Shown here: piece by piece, positions 1 to 11,411 of the stretch | Layout: each line of letters starts with the position of its first letter | How positions within the stretch are numbered: position 1 is the first letter of the stretch | DNA from: Sipunculus nudus | Lineage: Eukaryota; Annelida; Sipuncula; Golfingiida; Sipunculidae | DNA length: 64,000 nucleotides | Direction of reading: 5' to 3' | NCBI GenBank assembly: GCA_026874595.1 | Contig: CM049317.1 | Span: 14,192,882-14,256,881, forward strand | Position numbers and translations under genes: made by a program | The notes under the pieces: generated by a model | Seen by the model: only the letters and a program-made list of their open reading frames with translations | Database searches by the model: none | Told to the model about the DNA's origin: nothing

Positions 1-3000
1 ACTGCTCTCAGAGTTCTCAGCGTCAGCCAAGGCACCCAGAGCTTATAAGTGCCACGTAACTGTAAGTAAATTGACATATTGCAAATTATAAATGAACGAG
101 TCCTCTAAATTTAGCGGACTGGCCATTGCGTAGGTCCTAGGGTATCCTGTCAATTTTTTAAAGATGTATCAGAAGAAAAATGTAAGAAGTATGATACCAC
201 AAACCTTCGGGGGGAAAATAGTTAGTCCATGTGTAATTTGTTCGCCATCTGCAAAACGGGAGCAGGGGGAAAGCCCAGAGGTTCTTACGGATTTATCAGC
301 AAGGTTGGACTCTCAGCGCCACCAGGCGACAAAGCCTCCCTCAACCCCCCCCCCCCCCCCCAGCGACAGACAATTCATTCAGGAGTCAGTCCCACCTCGA
401 CATGCCTGTAATATCATCAAGGTCGAGACATCAGAACTCAGCTAGTTCAGTCAGTACCAACAACTACTTCAGGGTTACACTTATCTCTGCAGTCTCCCGG
501 TCTAGCAAACGTATTCCAAATCTCATTATATTATCACAAACATAATTGCCTATGAAAAAAATAATAATATAGATTTTTCATAAAATAAGCCCAATTCATG
601 GAGGAAAAACATTTTTTCTATCTATTTTTCCACTAAAAACATGAGGTTGTGTGATTTGTTCAAAAACTATTGGCACATCTATGAGCACTGTCAACTCGGC
701 AGTGACGTCACACACTGGAAAATCCCCTGTGGCTAAAAATTCTAGATCTCAGTAAAAGCACAGTATTTCTGCCTCTGTCAGTCCCAAATTTTCAGCAGAG
801 AATAAAAACAACATGCATTACTAGATCCGAGTTGTTGATAAAATTCAGTCCATGATGTCACATGTGTACCAGCCAATCAAATCAGGACAAAGTCTGGGAT
901 CTGGATGAAATCCTACCATTACACAACAAACTCACATGGAATAGGTTTACTTAACCTTCAAGGGCTCAGCTGTATAGATTTAGAGTGGATGATTGGAAAC
1001 CTAACTGTTTCATACCCGCACGACTTATATTCCCTTCTACGCCACAGACGGCTCCAAGAATCGCTATAGTTTTGGAAGCAGACACGGCATATCGCCAGAT
1101 GAGGTAACCAGTCGGTTTGCTGCAGCACGGGTGCTTCTGTCGGAAGCCAACAAGCTATATGCTAGGCGGTTAATCTGAATTACAGGAGTTGTATTCGCGG
1201 CATAATACCCTGTTTGAGGACAACCTTATAGGGATACAAAATAGGACCAGCAATATAATCCCAACAATCGACCTGTCACAATGGCATTCCTCCAATAATT
1301 CAAACTTTAGCTCACACTTATAAATATTTTGGAATTGATAACATTTACAATTATTGTATTGAGATAAGAATATCTCACATAACAGGCCATAAATAACATA
1401 CTGTCAGCTTTGCGGGTTTTCGAAGATGCGTCTGTCTGAAAAGTCTGACCTGTTAAGTCCTCTGATTTTGCAACACAATATAGGTACATATTGCGGTTAG
1501 GCATACTATTTACAGTCGTAAATATCCAGGTGCATTTCGTAAAAACCAGATTTGGTGTAATGTGATACATTACTTCGCTATATGTATATAACCTATATAT
1601 ATCACTGACCGCTTGCTTCATTATAATAAAATGCTGCGGAGGAGGGCATTTATAGCTTACTTTCCCAGTCTTTTTTTATCGCATATTTTATTATGTAAAT
1701 GACACGACACAGCTCCTTCGCCACTGGGTATAGCAGACCTTGCTTAAAAAAAGAAATTTTGATGTACAATCTTGTATCGGGTAAAACTACCACCGTATCC
1801 GTATAAGTTAATAATCCGGATCTAGAATCGGTTTTCTCTATTCTCAATAGACTATTAATCCTTATCAATTAGTTTACCTCTAGTCCAATTGAAAGGAGGT
1901 ATACAGCAGTTTGGTTTACTTTTATCCTGTTTAGAAAAAAAAGTTTCTGGTGCGTACAGGCTAATCAATTTCTAATCTGCGTGAGGCCCGTTGTTCTACC
2001 ATTTAAAGAAATCCTTTCCTAGTAAAAAATCAACGTGCTGACAACAAACTCACATTTTAATGAATAAACTGATTCATGCTTTCGTTACTTTCGTCACGGG
2101 AATCATCTGTAGCTACGCCTCAGATATGCACTTTTCTTTGTCTTGAACTGCCGGGGATGATGCAAATGTGTCGCAAGAGAGGTCATTTACCATATTTCAT
2201 TTCTCCAAAATCCAGAGATATTTTCAAATTATTTTATTAGGGCCATCTGGAGAAAGCGGTTGGTTACTCTGAATCAAGGCATCAGCCCTCCAGGGGATTG
2301 CTAGAGTATCAATACAACCTGATTCTATAAATAAAGTGTATGGTAAGTAGAGCTTTAAATAAACTTTTCTATGGCCTTTACTATCGCTCATTAATTAACA
2401 AATTACTTTAAGACATGTAATTTCTATCTCGTGTGTAACAGAATGCTCAAATGTCATGAATGTGTTTACATATTTTCTAACTATATTAAAATATTAGCCG
2501 GTCATCACTCTGATGAAGAGCCATCTGTCGCACTGGGAAGAAACTAAACTGGTTTTCGATAGCAAAATAATCAATGGGTAGGATAAGTTGGTTATAAAAA
2601 ATAAATTTCATAACAAATTTCTCACAGTGCAAAAGAAACACACATATTACCATACATATATATGATTATGATTCACAGTACTACGGCGGATGAAAACTTA
2701 TATATATAATATTTATTTCGTGCAAGAAGAGTACTAATACATCATTTGAAAAAGGGTTAACAATGAACACAACCAAGAAAAGCAATTGGTAATTCAGTGT
2801 AAAAACATCACTCAACTGTAAGCTAAGTGATGAAATAATCAACAAAACTTCGATCAAAATTTGCAATGTCAGTTGCTATCTCTTAAATTCACCAAGTCGA
2901 GGACGATGCTTTATTTAGCCTGTTCCTCTTCAAGGGTTTTTGGAGACATGACTTTGCAAGACAGTTAATTCAATTCAATCTTATGTACATTAGTTTCGTA

Positions 3001-3876
3001 ATTTTCACATAAGTAACATAGATTGTTACCAATAAACTTGACAAATCATGTTTCCCTCTGTAAGCTATAAAAGAAACAAGTAAATTACTCGACCTGCACA
3101 TGTATAATATCATTTTGATAAATCTGTTCTCTATCTGCATGCTCAAAGGGAAACTAGCAGCCAATGACAACACAATAGGTGTATGTGCATTATATGGCAG
3201 TTTCCAGACCGCACGTAAACCTCTGTTATAGGCACTAGTTTTATACTTTATACTTTTATGTCTCATGTTCCAAGTAAAACATACACCCCCGAAAACATAA
3301 TATTACCTAACATTATTGTCTGACCTTCACTGTGGAAATGATATTATTCTTAATTTCATATTCTGTCTTGTATTTTGGTAATGGCAGATTGCTTTCAGTG
3401 ATCTTAGATTAAAAGAAACCCGATATCAATAATCTACCATATATACGCTTATTCTACTCTCTTGTCCAAATTCCTTTTACCGTTTTGCTTGTTGAAAGTA
3501 AAGACTAGGTAAATAAAGCTGTCAAGATATCAGGTATAAACTAAATTGATAATATATCATCAGCAAACCTGTTTTTTTTTCTATCCAGGCATAAGGCCTT
3601 CAAGGATTCAGCATTCAAGCATTCAAGCGATATACAAAAATACTTTGCAATTTGTTAATACCTATATGAAGAGTAAAGGAGACACTGTATTTCAATTTTA
3701 TGATATAATTCAAAACACCTGGCCAACAGAATCTTACATTCTAAGTGCTTAAATGCTCCCGCCCGCATAAATAATGTAGACGTGAAAAGATTGTTTCTGT
3801 CTGCATGTAATGTGCATGAAGACTTTCTGTCGGACGACGGACATTGGTCATCCGTATTGGATGGTGACTTTAAACC
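1..3876. other. Gene-poor flank, no supported gene
   Basis: No exon with convincing coding character and matching splice sites was found in this stretch. It is AT-rich with short random open frames. It contains a 17-base C run at 345-361. One 58-codon open frame at 1005-1178 has mildly coding-like composition but no recognisable domain; it is discussed under rejected items. The first 60 bases could be the end of an exon, since a GTAAGT donor-like string lies near 61, but nothing upstream is visible to test this. Confidence 0.5.
345..361. repeat. Poly-C run (17 C)
   Basis: Uninterrupted homopolymer of C. A similar 17-base C run occurs at 5840-5856. Length is likely to vary and to be prone to sequencing error. 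Confidence 0.9.
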
Positions 3877-3891
3877 AACTTAGTTCAAATT

Positions 3892-4308
3892 ACCGGCTTC
3901 TGTGGTCCAGGGGTAGAGCACAGGACTCAAAGCCGGGAGGTCGTGAGGTCAAATCTCAGTCGAGGCGGTGAGATTTTCACGTTCGGCTCCACCAAGGGTG
4001 CGCGCTCTGCAGGTTTAATGGAGAAGGCTGTGCCCAACAGCCGTGTATTATCACAACCTATTATCTTTGGGGGTTCCTTTGTGTTATGGCCCAGCAATGA
4101 GATGATTACACACCCAGAACCCGCAGGTGCGGTAAACACCGGGTCTAGGTGGCACCAGGACACAAAACTAATATGATAGAAAGCGAGTGCTTCTGCCCTG
4201 TCACGTAGTACCAAACCCAAATGGAACTCTGCAGATCTATGTACATACTTAGATGAAGAATTCGATAAGAGAACATAAAAAGTGGAGGCGGTTACCTCCA
4301 TTAAAAAA
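3892..4308 (+). mobile_element. tRNA-derived SINE with 15-bp target-site duplication
   Basis: The 5' end resembles a tRNA: an A-box-like stretch near 3906-3918 (gtggtccaggggtagagc) and a B-box-like stretch near 3948-3960 (gaggtcaaatctc). A body of about 340 bases follows. It ends in a short hairpin (ggaggcggttacctcc, 4284-4299) and an A-rich tail. The element is flanked by near-identical 15-base direct repeats at 3877-3891 and 4309-4323 (one mismatch), as expected for LINE-driven insertion. A second copy of the same family lies inverted at 41381-41805, which confirms the family and its ends. I do not assign a named SINE family. Confidence 0.85.
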
Positions 4309-4323
4309 AACTTAGCTCAAATT

Positions 4324-4650
4324 GATCCATGTAGAGTGCAGCAAGGACAACCGACAATACACGGAGACCAGTGATAATCACTGGTTTTATTTTTGTAGTA
4401 CTTGAAAATAACATGCTGAGTTTAATTGATTTGTATACACCTACGTCTACAAGTCGAAATAAAAACACATGTTATAAAACAAGTCATGTCATTTAGATCG
4501 TTTGTATTATTTGTTTAAATGTGCATATGTATAAACATGTATATAGCAAGTGCTTTTAAGGGTTGGTGTTAATATATAGCTCCGCTCATACTCATATCTG
4601 TAAATGCATTTCTTGCACACCTCGCAATGAAGGGCTTTCCTTGGGCAATT
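4324..4650. other. 3' flank of the unknown minus-strand gene
   Basis: This lies just downstream, on the minus strand, of the stop codon at 4651-4653 and probably holds its 3' untranslated region. A TTTATT on the plus strand near 4386, an AATAAA polyadenylation-type signal on the minus strand, is the nearest candidate I see. No other feature is evident. Confidence 0.35.
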
Positions 4651-7600
4651 TTAATTACATGCTCCAGTTTTCTTGAATGTGTCACCAGAACATATCTGTT
4701 CTTGATCCTGCAACAATGAATAAATAATTCTTTTGAATATCATTACTAGCGTTGTTAGGTAACGCATGATAATATGCTCGCAAGATAGCTGAGGCAGTTA
4801 TAAGAATGATCAGAAAGGTTGGGGTCGGATGAGAATAAACCACTGTATGCTAGTATCGCAAGCCATGAATATGGCATTTGCATGTATTTTTAAAATTCTG
4901 TTTTACACTTTTCTCCTCAACATTACTAAAACAAGAAAACACTGTGATAAAAAATGCTGGTAAACAGATAAGAGAAATACGACAAAGCTAATGCTGTACT
5001 CGACATACACCTACCATTACCAAGTTCTGTTCTTCAGTCTGATCGCTATTATGAACGTAAATGCCGAAATCCTACAAAGAATAACATTGTTTTGTGACGC
5101 TGTGTAATTGTCGACAGCATATAATATACGGTATAATACGGTAATATTTAGGTATAACATCTAAAGCAATGAAGCCGTTTGCCCCGAAAATGTTATATGT
5201 ATGCTCCTTGATGTTCCAAAACGTTTGGTGCCATGTTTTATTTTAACAAACATGCAAAAGTATAGGTGCCTTATCAGTAACTATATACAGATTACGGCCA
5301 ACACTGAAGACAGCCTAACGGGTGGAAAGAGATATTGACATGTCAGGATATTCTCCTGTAGTAATAAAGGAAAAGTGGCATTTAACCCATCTAATACTTG
5401 CTTTACCCAATACTTAGTATGTGTGTTAAATTTCAATAAACTTTTTATTTTACTATATATATAGAGTTTAATATTATCTTGAACATCAATAATATTGTTT
5501 TTGTTTTCAACTATGGTGATTTTTTATACCTAAGTCATGGCCTTTTAAGATAATCATAATTTTGAGATTAAGGTTTGCTATATGTTGATACAGAATAAAA
5601 CAATAGGAAAATGTATTACTTCTTGTAATTTGGCATTTTCATCATCATTCCCAGATACTGACAGCTTGGTGTCTTGTTTAACCATTTTGGCAACCTGCAA
5701 ATATAAATTATTGTTATATTTGTGAAATAAGTTTGAAAAACCATGATACAGATTTAATTAATTATTTGTGTACATTGTGATACAAAATATATGTAGGAAA
5801 GCTGAAAAAGGCCGGCAAGGTACTTTTCAGTAATCAACTCCCCCCCCCCCCCCCCCGAACCATTCCCTTTGGTACAGCTGAGGATTCACAACATCAAATC
5901 GAAAAACAATTATGATTCAGTTTTTTACCTTCATCCACTAATAAATTAAATTTAAAAAGAATTTACATCTGTCATCTGCACGCTCGTGTGATCTATAAAA
6001 TATATCCGAGATATATTTCCACGGGAGATGTCATCCAGATCAAATACAAAAGATATTAAGGGAAAATTTTACATTTCATCAACCAATAAAAATTCTTATA
6101 TATGATTGCCACATGTTTTCTGCGTGTCATGCTTTGTTTAATTATGAAATAGGTGGGTCCATGTGCTGGTTTTTGCAGTATATAAAACTGAAAATGGACA
6201 CTTGAGGTAGGTTTTTATATGATACTTTATCTACGGAGGAAATAAAAGATACACATTTTCGAAAATTGACCGATAGGTTGTTCATAATATTATACATTAA
6301 CCTGTAGAATTAAATATTTCTCTTACTAAAGACATTAATTTTTGTCAATTTATTAAATTTTCAAATATCATGAAATAAGGTGGAACTTTCGGAGAATTAC
6401 TAGTTGACACAGATGGCTCTGGCATTTGTGAGGCATGGATCCAGTCCACACATGAATGGATTCTAACGTTAACAACATGTAATAGGCTTTTAAAATACCA
6501 GTATCAAAATAATATATACAATAGAATAAATACAGTATATTAACACACAATAATAATTGTATATGCTAATCATCTCCTTAGATTTTCACCATTAGTATTA
6601 TTAACAACAGTATGGCCAAATATATGTACTATTTTGCCATTATTTGCAATAGTCAAAACTGAAAATTGACACGACCACCCGTGGTATGCATACTGCACTT
6701 GAGGCCCCTCTGATGTAACTTTTGTTTAATTACGAAGTCAAAATGTGTGGTTGGTTATAAAATTTATAATCAAAGCTGTTTCCCTGAAAGTTCCTTCAGT
6801 TATAATGCATCCTGGCTATTTTGCTCTACTACTGAAGCGATGACGATGTTCCTAGTAGACAAACCTTACAAACGGCGGAATATATAGCCTCATGATTATA
6901 TTTTACAATAAGATTTAAATTTGCATTGTCACCAGTAGGGGGCGCCAGTACAGTTTCAAGTTCCCCCTGTAGAAATTATTTGGTATAGAAAACATTGTTT
7001 GAATGCCTCTGAAGGAAGCTAGAATGTCGGAATCAAATACCCAAATAAAATAAACACAAACAGATACATAATTAAGGTACCATTGCAATGATTAATTAAA
7101 TCATTACTTGATCAAAGATCACAGTTGTTCGACAGGACTGGGGCTCAGCTTTTGATCCATCTACGAAATTTTCTATTACTCGGGTATTGATTTTGACGTG
7201 ATCTTCTTTCTTGTATTCGTATTCACATTCCACTATTTCACAATCTACCAATGTCGTCCAAGAAAATAGATGACTACTCTCGAGGATTTTCTCAACAGGG
7301 ACTTTCTACAACAAAAGAAGTATAATGATCATTAGAGTTTGTCTGCCGGAGGAGAGGACAGTAGTAAGAGCTAATGACTGCGTAATGGAAATCTAAGTGA
7401 CTAACGCCCACCGGTAACTGGCTGTCCGACAGCGAGCCATTGGCCATGATCAACCTGATGAAACGGGTGCAGCCATAAACATAACTAAATGCAACTAAAG
7501 TACATTGGCGTACAAGTATCATGTTTCATGGGTTGTAAAGCATACATGTTAAGGCATTAAAACGTATTATCTTATTTCGCGTTCCGATTACCATAAACTA

Positions 7601-8294
7601 TTATGTTCCTAAATTCGCTTTAATTAAATAGAACCATAACTAGCTATGAATATCCAGTTGTACCCACGCCGTTTCACCCTAGTTCTCTATCTTCTTCTGT
7701 CAAAGTTCCCTTACATTTATATATTAACTTTAAACCGATCATCAAGTCACAAAAAGGGAAGTATAGTATAAAACAGACTTCATGACTTGTTAGGTAAATG
7801 ACCCTTTCTTAAAGCATTAATGGTTAATAATCAGCTAATATTACTTCGAAATACATCCAAATTTTCCTCATTCTGATTTCAACACAAAACAGAGCTACTA
7901 GATGATGGCACATTGTTCTTTCTAATCTTTTTAATGATTTATGTGTAGCGGCTGGTTTGGCAAACAAGTCACAACATTCTGACGGATGTTTGGCAGTGAC
8001 ATTTTTTATACTCCTAGATATTAAAAACTGTTTTACGAGACAAGCTCCTCGGATTTATAGCATATCTCACAAATGGACTCAGTGTGCCTTTTATGGACTT
8101 AATGTGTAGATACGAAAGGTTCCAATTTCTCTTTCTTCTGCTTTTGTTACCCTTTTTGGATCCTCAATTTCCCATCTAGCTGTAACGTCGTGGTAGCCAC
8201 AAACTTGAATGTCAGAAATGATAAAAGAGTTTGAATCCTCGAGATATACTTCCATGCTATCCACGTGGAGAAGTTCAGGAGCGTGTTCAGGGAA
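4651..8294 (-). CDS. Unknown protein, last five exons (phase-0 exons, acidic tail-like)
   Basis: Five minus-strand exons join in one frame with canonical splice sites: 8151-8294 (48 codons), 7108-7305 (66), 5620-5694 (25), 5021-5071 (17) and 4651-4707 (18 plus stop TAA). Every junction is phase 0, each exon length is a multiple of three, and the alternative frames of the 66-codon exon contain stops. The 174 visible residues are acidic and polar, with no signal peptide or membrane segment. Tyrosine motifs include GYHDV, CEYEYKK and IYVHNS. I do not recognise the family. The 5' part is missing: the first exon begins after a good acceptor (polypyrimidine then cag), so coding sequence must lie further upstream, where the transposon at 8862-13628 and the lectin receptor gene follow on the same strand. 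It may be the distal cytoplasmic tail of that receptor or an independent gene. Confidence 0.75.
5840..5856. repeat. Poly-C run (17 C)
   Basis: Homopolymer C run in the intron between the exons at 5620-5694 and 7108-7305. Confidence 0.9.
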
Positions 8295-8859
8295 CTGGGA
8301 CAAAAAAAAATAGCGGTATAACAGCGGTATTGCATTCAAGAAACAAAGCAGTGTGTTAATATGTCTATACATATTAAGGACTTTACATTAGACAAAGTTT
8401 TGTATTGCCATTATAATCATGTATCCAGATAATGTTAATGATTTGCTAAAGATGCCTTCACGATTTGAATTACTATTATACACTTTTACAAATCGACTGT
8501 TACATACATCGTCCAACAACCAAACCAAAAGCTTAATACAGTAACTGGTGCCTAAATGTTCAATTTTAAATGGCTAAATGGATTATACTCTAATATTAAT
8601 AATTATTCAGTTGTTCATCAATTGTATAGTTTAAGTCAATCGAGTAAAACTATAATATTGTTTAAAAAATTATGTTCGTGTACTCTTCTTCTAAGCTGAA
8701 ACCTAAGCTGATGTCAGCTTATTTCAAAACCAAACAAATGCTCATACAAACAAAACGGTATGTTCAAGTAATAATGACATAATATGTTCAAGATATAATA
8801 CAGTCCGGGCCTGTTGAATCATTCACCGTATTGATTATATTGTCATTGTCCTCTCCGCT
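8295..8859. other. Presumed intron sequence before the transposon
   Basis: No certain exon here. A donor-like site on the minus strand near 8503-8511 (gtatgtaac) ends a short open stretch of about 15 codons in phase 0, but its acceptor lacks a pyrimidine tract, so I do not call it. Confidence 0.4.
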
Positions 8860-8899
8860 ATAGACACATCCGATGTTTGCAAACAAAGACCCCCAACTG

Positions 8900-8910
8900 G
8901 CGCATGCGCA
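8900..8910. promoter_or_regulatory. NRF-1-like palindrome in transposon left end
   Basis: The string gcgcatgcgca matches the palindromic NRF-1 consensus and lies about 105 bases upstream of the first ATG of the nuclease gene (9015). It sits in a locally GC-rich patch of an AT-rich region and is a plausible promoter element for the plus-strand gene. Confidence 0.4.
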
Positions 8911-9014
8911 GTGGGCCGTAAGGCAAGAAGCCCAGCCCAGCTGCCTGGCAGTCAGTCAGTCAGCCTGTCTAATTGCAATCAGCAAGAGATCTCCTGTTCT
9001 ATGCTATTCTATAA

Positions 9015-11399
9015 ATGTTATCAGCAATGGCCAACAAAAATGTATCTCAAGAAATACAGCATCTAGATAATGTTTCAATGAGCAGATACAGACAAAAATT
9101 ACTGTATAATGACAAGGAACTGTTAGATCCATATAGCATGACCACAGGTTGGTCTGATCCGGTGGCAAACTGGCCTGATGTACAGTATGGTGACCTGTAT
9201 AATTATCTGATAAATTCACCAGGTGAATACACACAAGAATCCCTGAAAGCATTCAAGTTCCTTGAAGCTTATGGGTACTTCCAGTGTGGATTTGTTCAGA
9301 CTGAATATAGTCATGAAGTATCAAGCAGTAGCCAGGTGTGTTTTCTCAAGACAAAAGTGACACCTTCACAGAAGCTGGGAGACAAACCTCATCAACCTTG
9401 GGTCTTAGTCCATTAAAAGGATGCATTCATTGTTGCTGCACACTGTAAATGCAAAGCTGGGTAAGCATTCATTTCAATCATTTGTTTCATAAACAAGACA
9501 ACTGGTAAAAAATGTAAATTTTATTTTGTTTGCACAAAAAACCTATAATAATGCATAACTCTTTTGTTAAGAATCTTACTGAGGATTTAAAAACAGGTGA
9601 AATGAAAATTACATAATACACAAATAATTAAATATTTAGATAAAAAAAGTTCCTTAGGTATAAATGTTGGATGGTTGATTTGAATACAAGCATCACATAC
9701 TGATAATTGAAATGTAACTAACATTTTCTTTGAACAATCCAGACAATATTTTGTTTTTGGTCATAAAAAATGGATGTGCTCAGATATGTATGTTACTGGG
9801 CTAATATATCACAATATCTTAATATTAACAGGCTGGGAGAGGCTTGCAGCCATATTGCTGCACTTCTATTCAAGGTAGAGTCGTGCATGCGGAACCAAAT
9901 CAAATCATCTGCCACAGATGAAGCATGTAAATGGAACAGAGTAGGAAAGAAACAGGTTAGTAGATGTCACTGGCATATAAACCTGATAAAATGTAAATGG
10001 ATAGAAGTACAAAGTATATTAAAGCGTTAATTTATTCTGGAGGATAATACCGAAACCACTTTAATTATAGTATTTGTTTTGACAATGATGTAGTCAACAA
10101 TGTAATTAATCTTAAATCCTGCTTGTAAAAGAACAACTAAACAGATACAATCTTATCAGCTATTCATCTTTAGCTCTTATAATAATGATCATAATATGTA
10201 ATTCTCATTTTGAAATGAAATATGTCTCTTACAATACTCATTTTATATGTAGTACAGAATCCTTTGTCGTTTCAGCTTATACCCCAACCTATACAAGACC
10301 TGCAGTTCTCTGTGTCCAGCAGACACACAAAAAAAAGAGAGTGTCAACAAAGAAAAAACTTTTTATATGTAGTACACTATCCTTTGTCATTTCAGCTTAT
10401 ACCCCAACCTATACAAGACCTGCAGTTCTCTGTGTCCAGCAGACACAAAAAAAAGAGAGTGTCAACAAAGAAAAAACTTAGCAGCATTCCTAGCCTTTCT
10501 GTTGAGCAGATTTCTAGTGGAATTGAGGAACTGAAAATTATTGATCCTGAGGCTGTATTTTTTATGTATCTCCCCAGATCAATATCAGATACAGACACTG
10601 CAACTGAAGATGAAGAGAGCAGTCTACCTGAGCTTTTGACAAGCCTGAAGGTTGAGAATTTGCAGCAGCTGTCAGTTGAAGCAAAATGTGAAACATGCAT
10701 TAGTGCATTCAAGAATTATTTGTTAACAGAACAACAGTGCCGTTTGTTATGTAAGATGACCACAGAACAGTCAAGTTCCTCTTTGTGGCACAAACATAGG
10801 GCAGATCGTGTTAGAGCAAGTATGGTGCACCAAGTATGGACCAGGAAGCCTGACACACCTCCTGCAGTTTTAGTTAATAAGATAATTTTTCCAAGTCAAT
10901 CAACTGGTAATGTACCGGCCACAGAACCGGGGCTTATGACTGAATGCAAGGCCAGGAAGGCATATTATGAACAATACACCATGAAGCATGAAGATCTGAG
11001 TGTAGACATGGCAGGTCTGATGATTAGGCCTGACTACCCGCATCTTGGTGCTTCACCAGATGGGATAGTCAGTTGTAAATGTTGTGGGGAGGGTCTTCTT
11101 GAGATCAAATGTCCATATAATTGTAGAGATACTGTTGCTAATCAACATAAGGGGTGAAAGGGTTTTGCTTGGACAAAAATGGAGATCTTATCAAATGCCA
11201 TAAATATTATTTCGAGGTGCTGTTTCAGTTATTCATTTCAAAGAAAAAGTATTGTGATTTTGTTGTATACACAAATGTAGACATGAATGTAACTCGTATT
11301 GGATATGATGAACAATTTTGTGAGTTTCTTGTAGACAAAGTTGATGATTTTTATTTCAATCAAGTGCTTCCAGCACTGTGCTCAAACGAACGGGATTAA
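9015..11399 (+). pseudogene. SWIM/YqaJ-like nuclease gene of the ISL2EU element, two lesions
   Basis: This is the accessory gene of ISL2EU transposons, an exonuclease/recombinase-like protein of unproven role in transposition. Exons: 9015-9460, 9832-9955 and 10396-11399, with GT-AG junctions whose phases agree. A SWIM zinc finger spans the first intron: AHCKCKAG, then GEACSHIAALLF. The third exon carries a YqaJ-type nuclease domain with the motifs LGASPDGIV and GLLEIKCPY (the D...ExK catalytic core) and ends near FYFNQVLPAL. Lesions: an in-frame TAA at 9414-9416, just before the SWIM cysteines, and a frameshift near 11154, after which the downstream frame (FCLDKNGDL) runs to the stop at 11397-11399. 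A 120-base tandem duplication affects the third exon's acceptor. The start at 9015 is the first ATG of the open frame; ATG 9027 is also possible. Confidence 0.85.
10241..10478 (+). repeat. 120-bp tandem duplication over an intron/exon boundary
   Basis: 10241-10360 and 10361-10478 are nearly identical. Each copy contains the intron end (atcctttgtc.tttcag) and the first about 28 codons of the third nuclease exon. The copies differ by a few substitutions and A-run lengths. Two splice acceptors result, at about 10275 and 10395. The reading frame stays open through both copies, so use of either acceptor is possible in principle. Confidence 0.9.
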
Positions 11400-11411
11400 G
11401 TGAAATAATTT

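Noticed and set aside
64-445. CRISPR arrays, rRNA genes or prokaryotic operons
   Set aside because: None seen here or elsewhere in the window. Direct repeats are micro- or minisatellites or duplicated blocks without regular unique spacers, and gene structure is eukaryotic.
1005-1178. 58-codon open frame (RYSFGSRHGISPDEV) with coding-like composition
   Set aside because: No recognisable domain, no clear splice partners, and a second overlapping frame is also open. Could be a transposon relic, but I cannot support it.
3943-4301. Open frames on both strands within the SINE
   Set aside because: SINE body sequence; the second copy at 41381-41805 has different stops and no conserved protein.
8503-8550. 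Possible extra phase-0 exon upstream of 8294 on the minus strand
   Set aside because: The donor is good, but the acceptor lacks a pyrimidine tract and the exon would be only about 15 codons of hydrophobic residues. Not strong enough.
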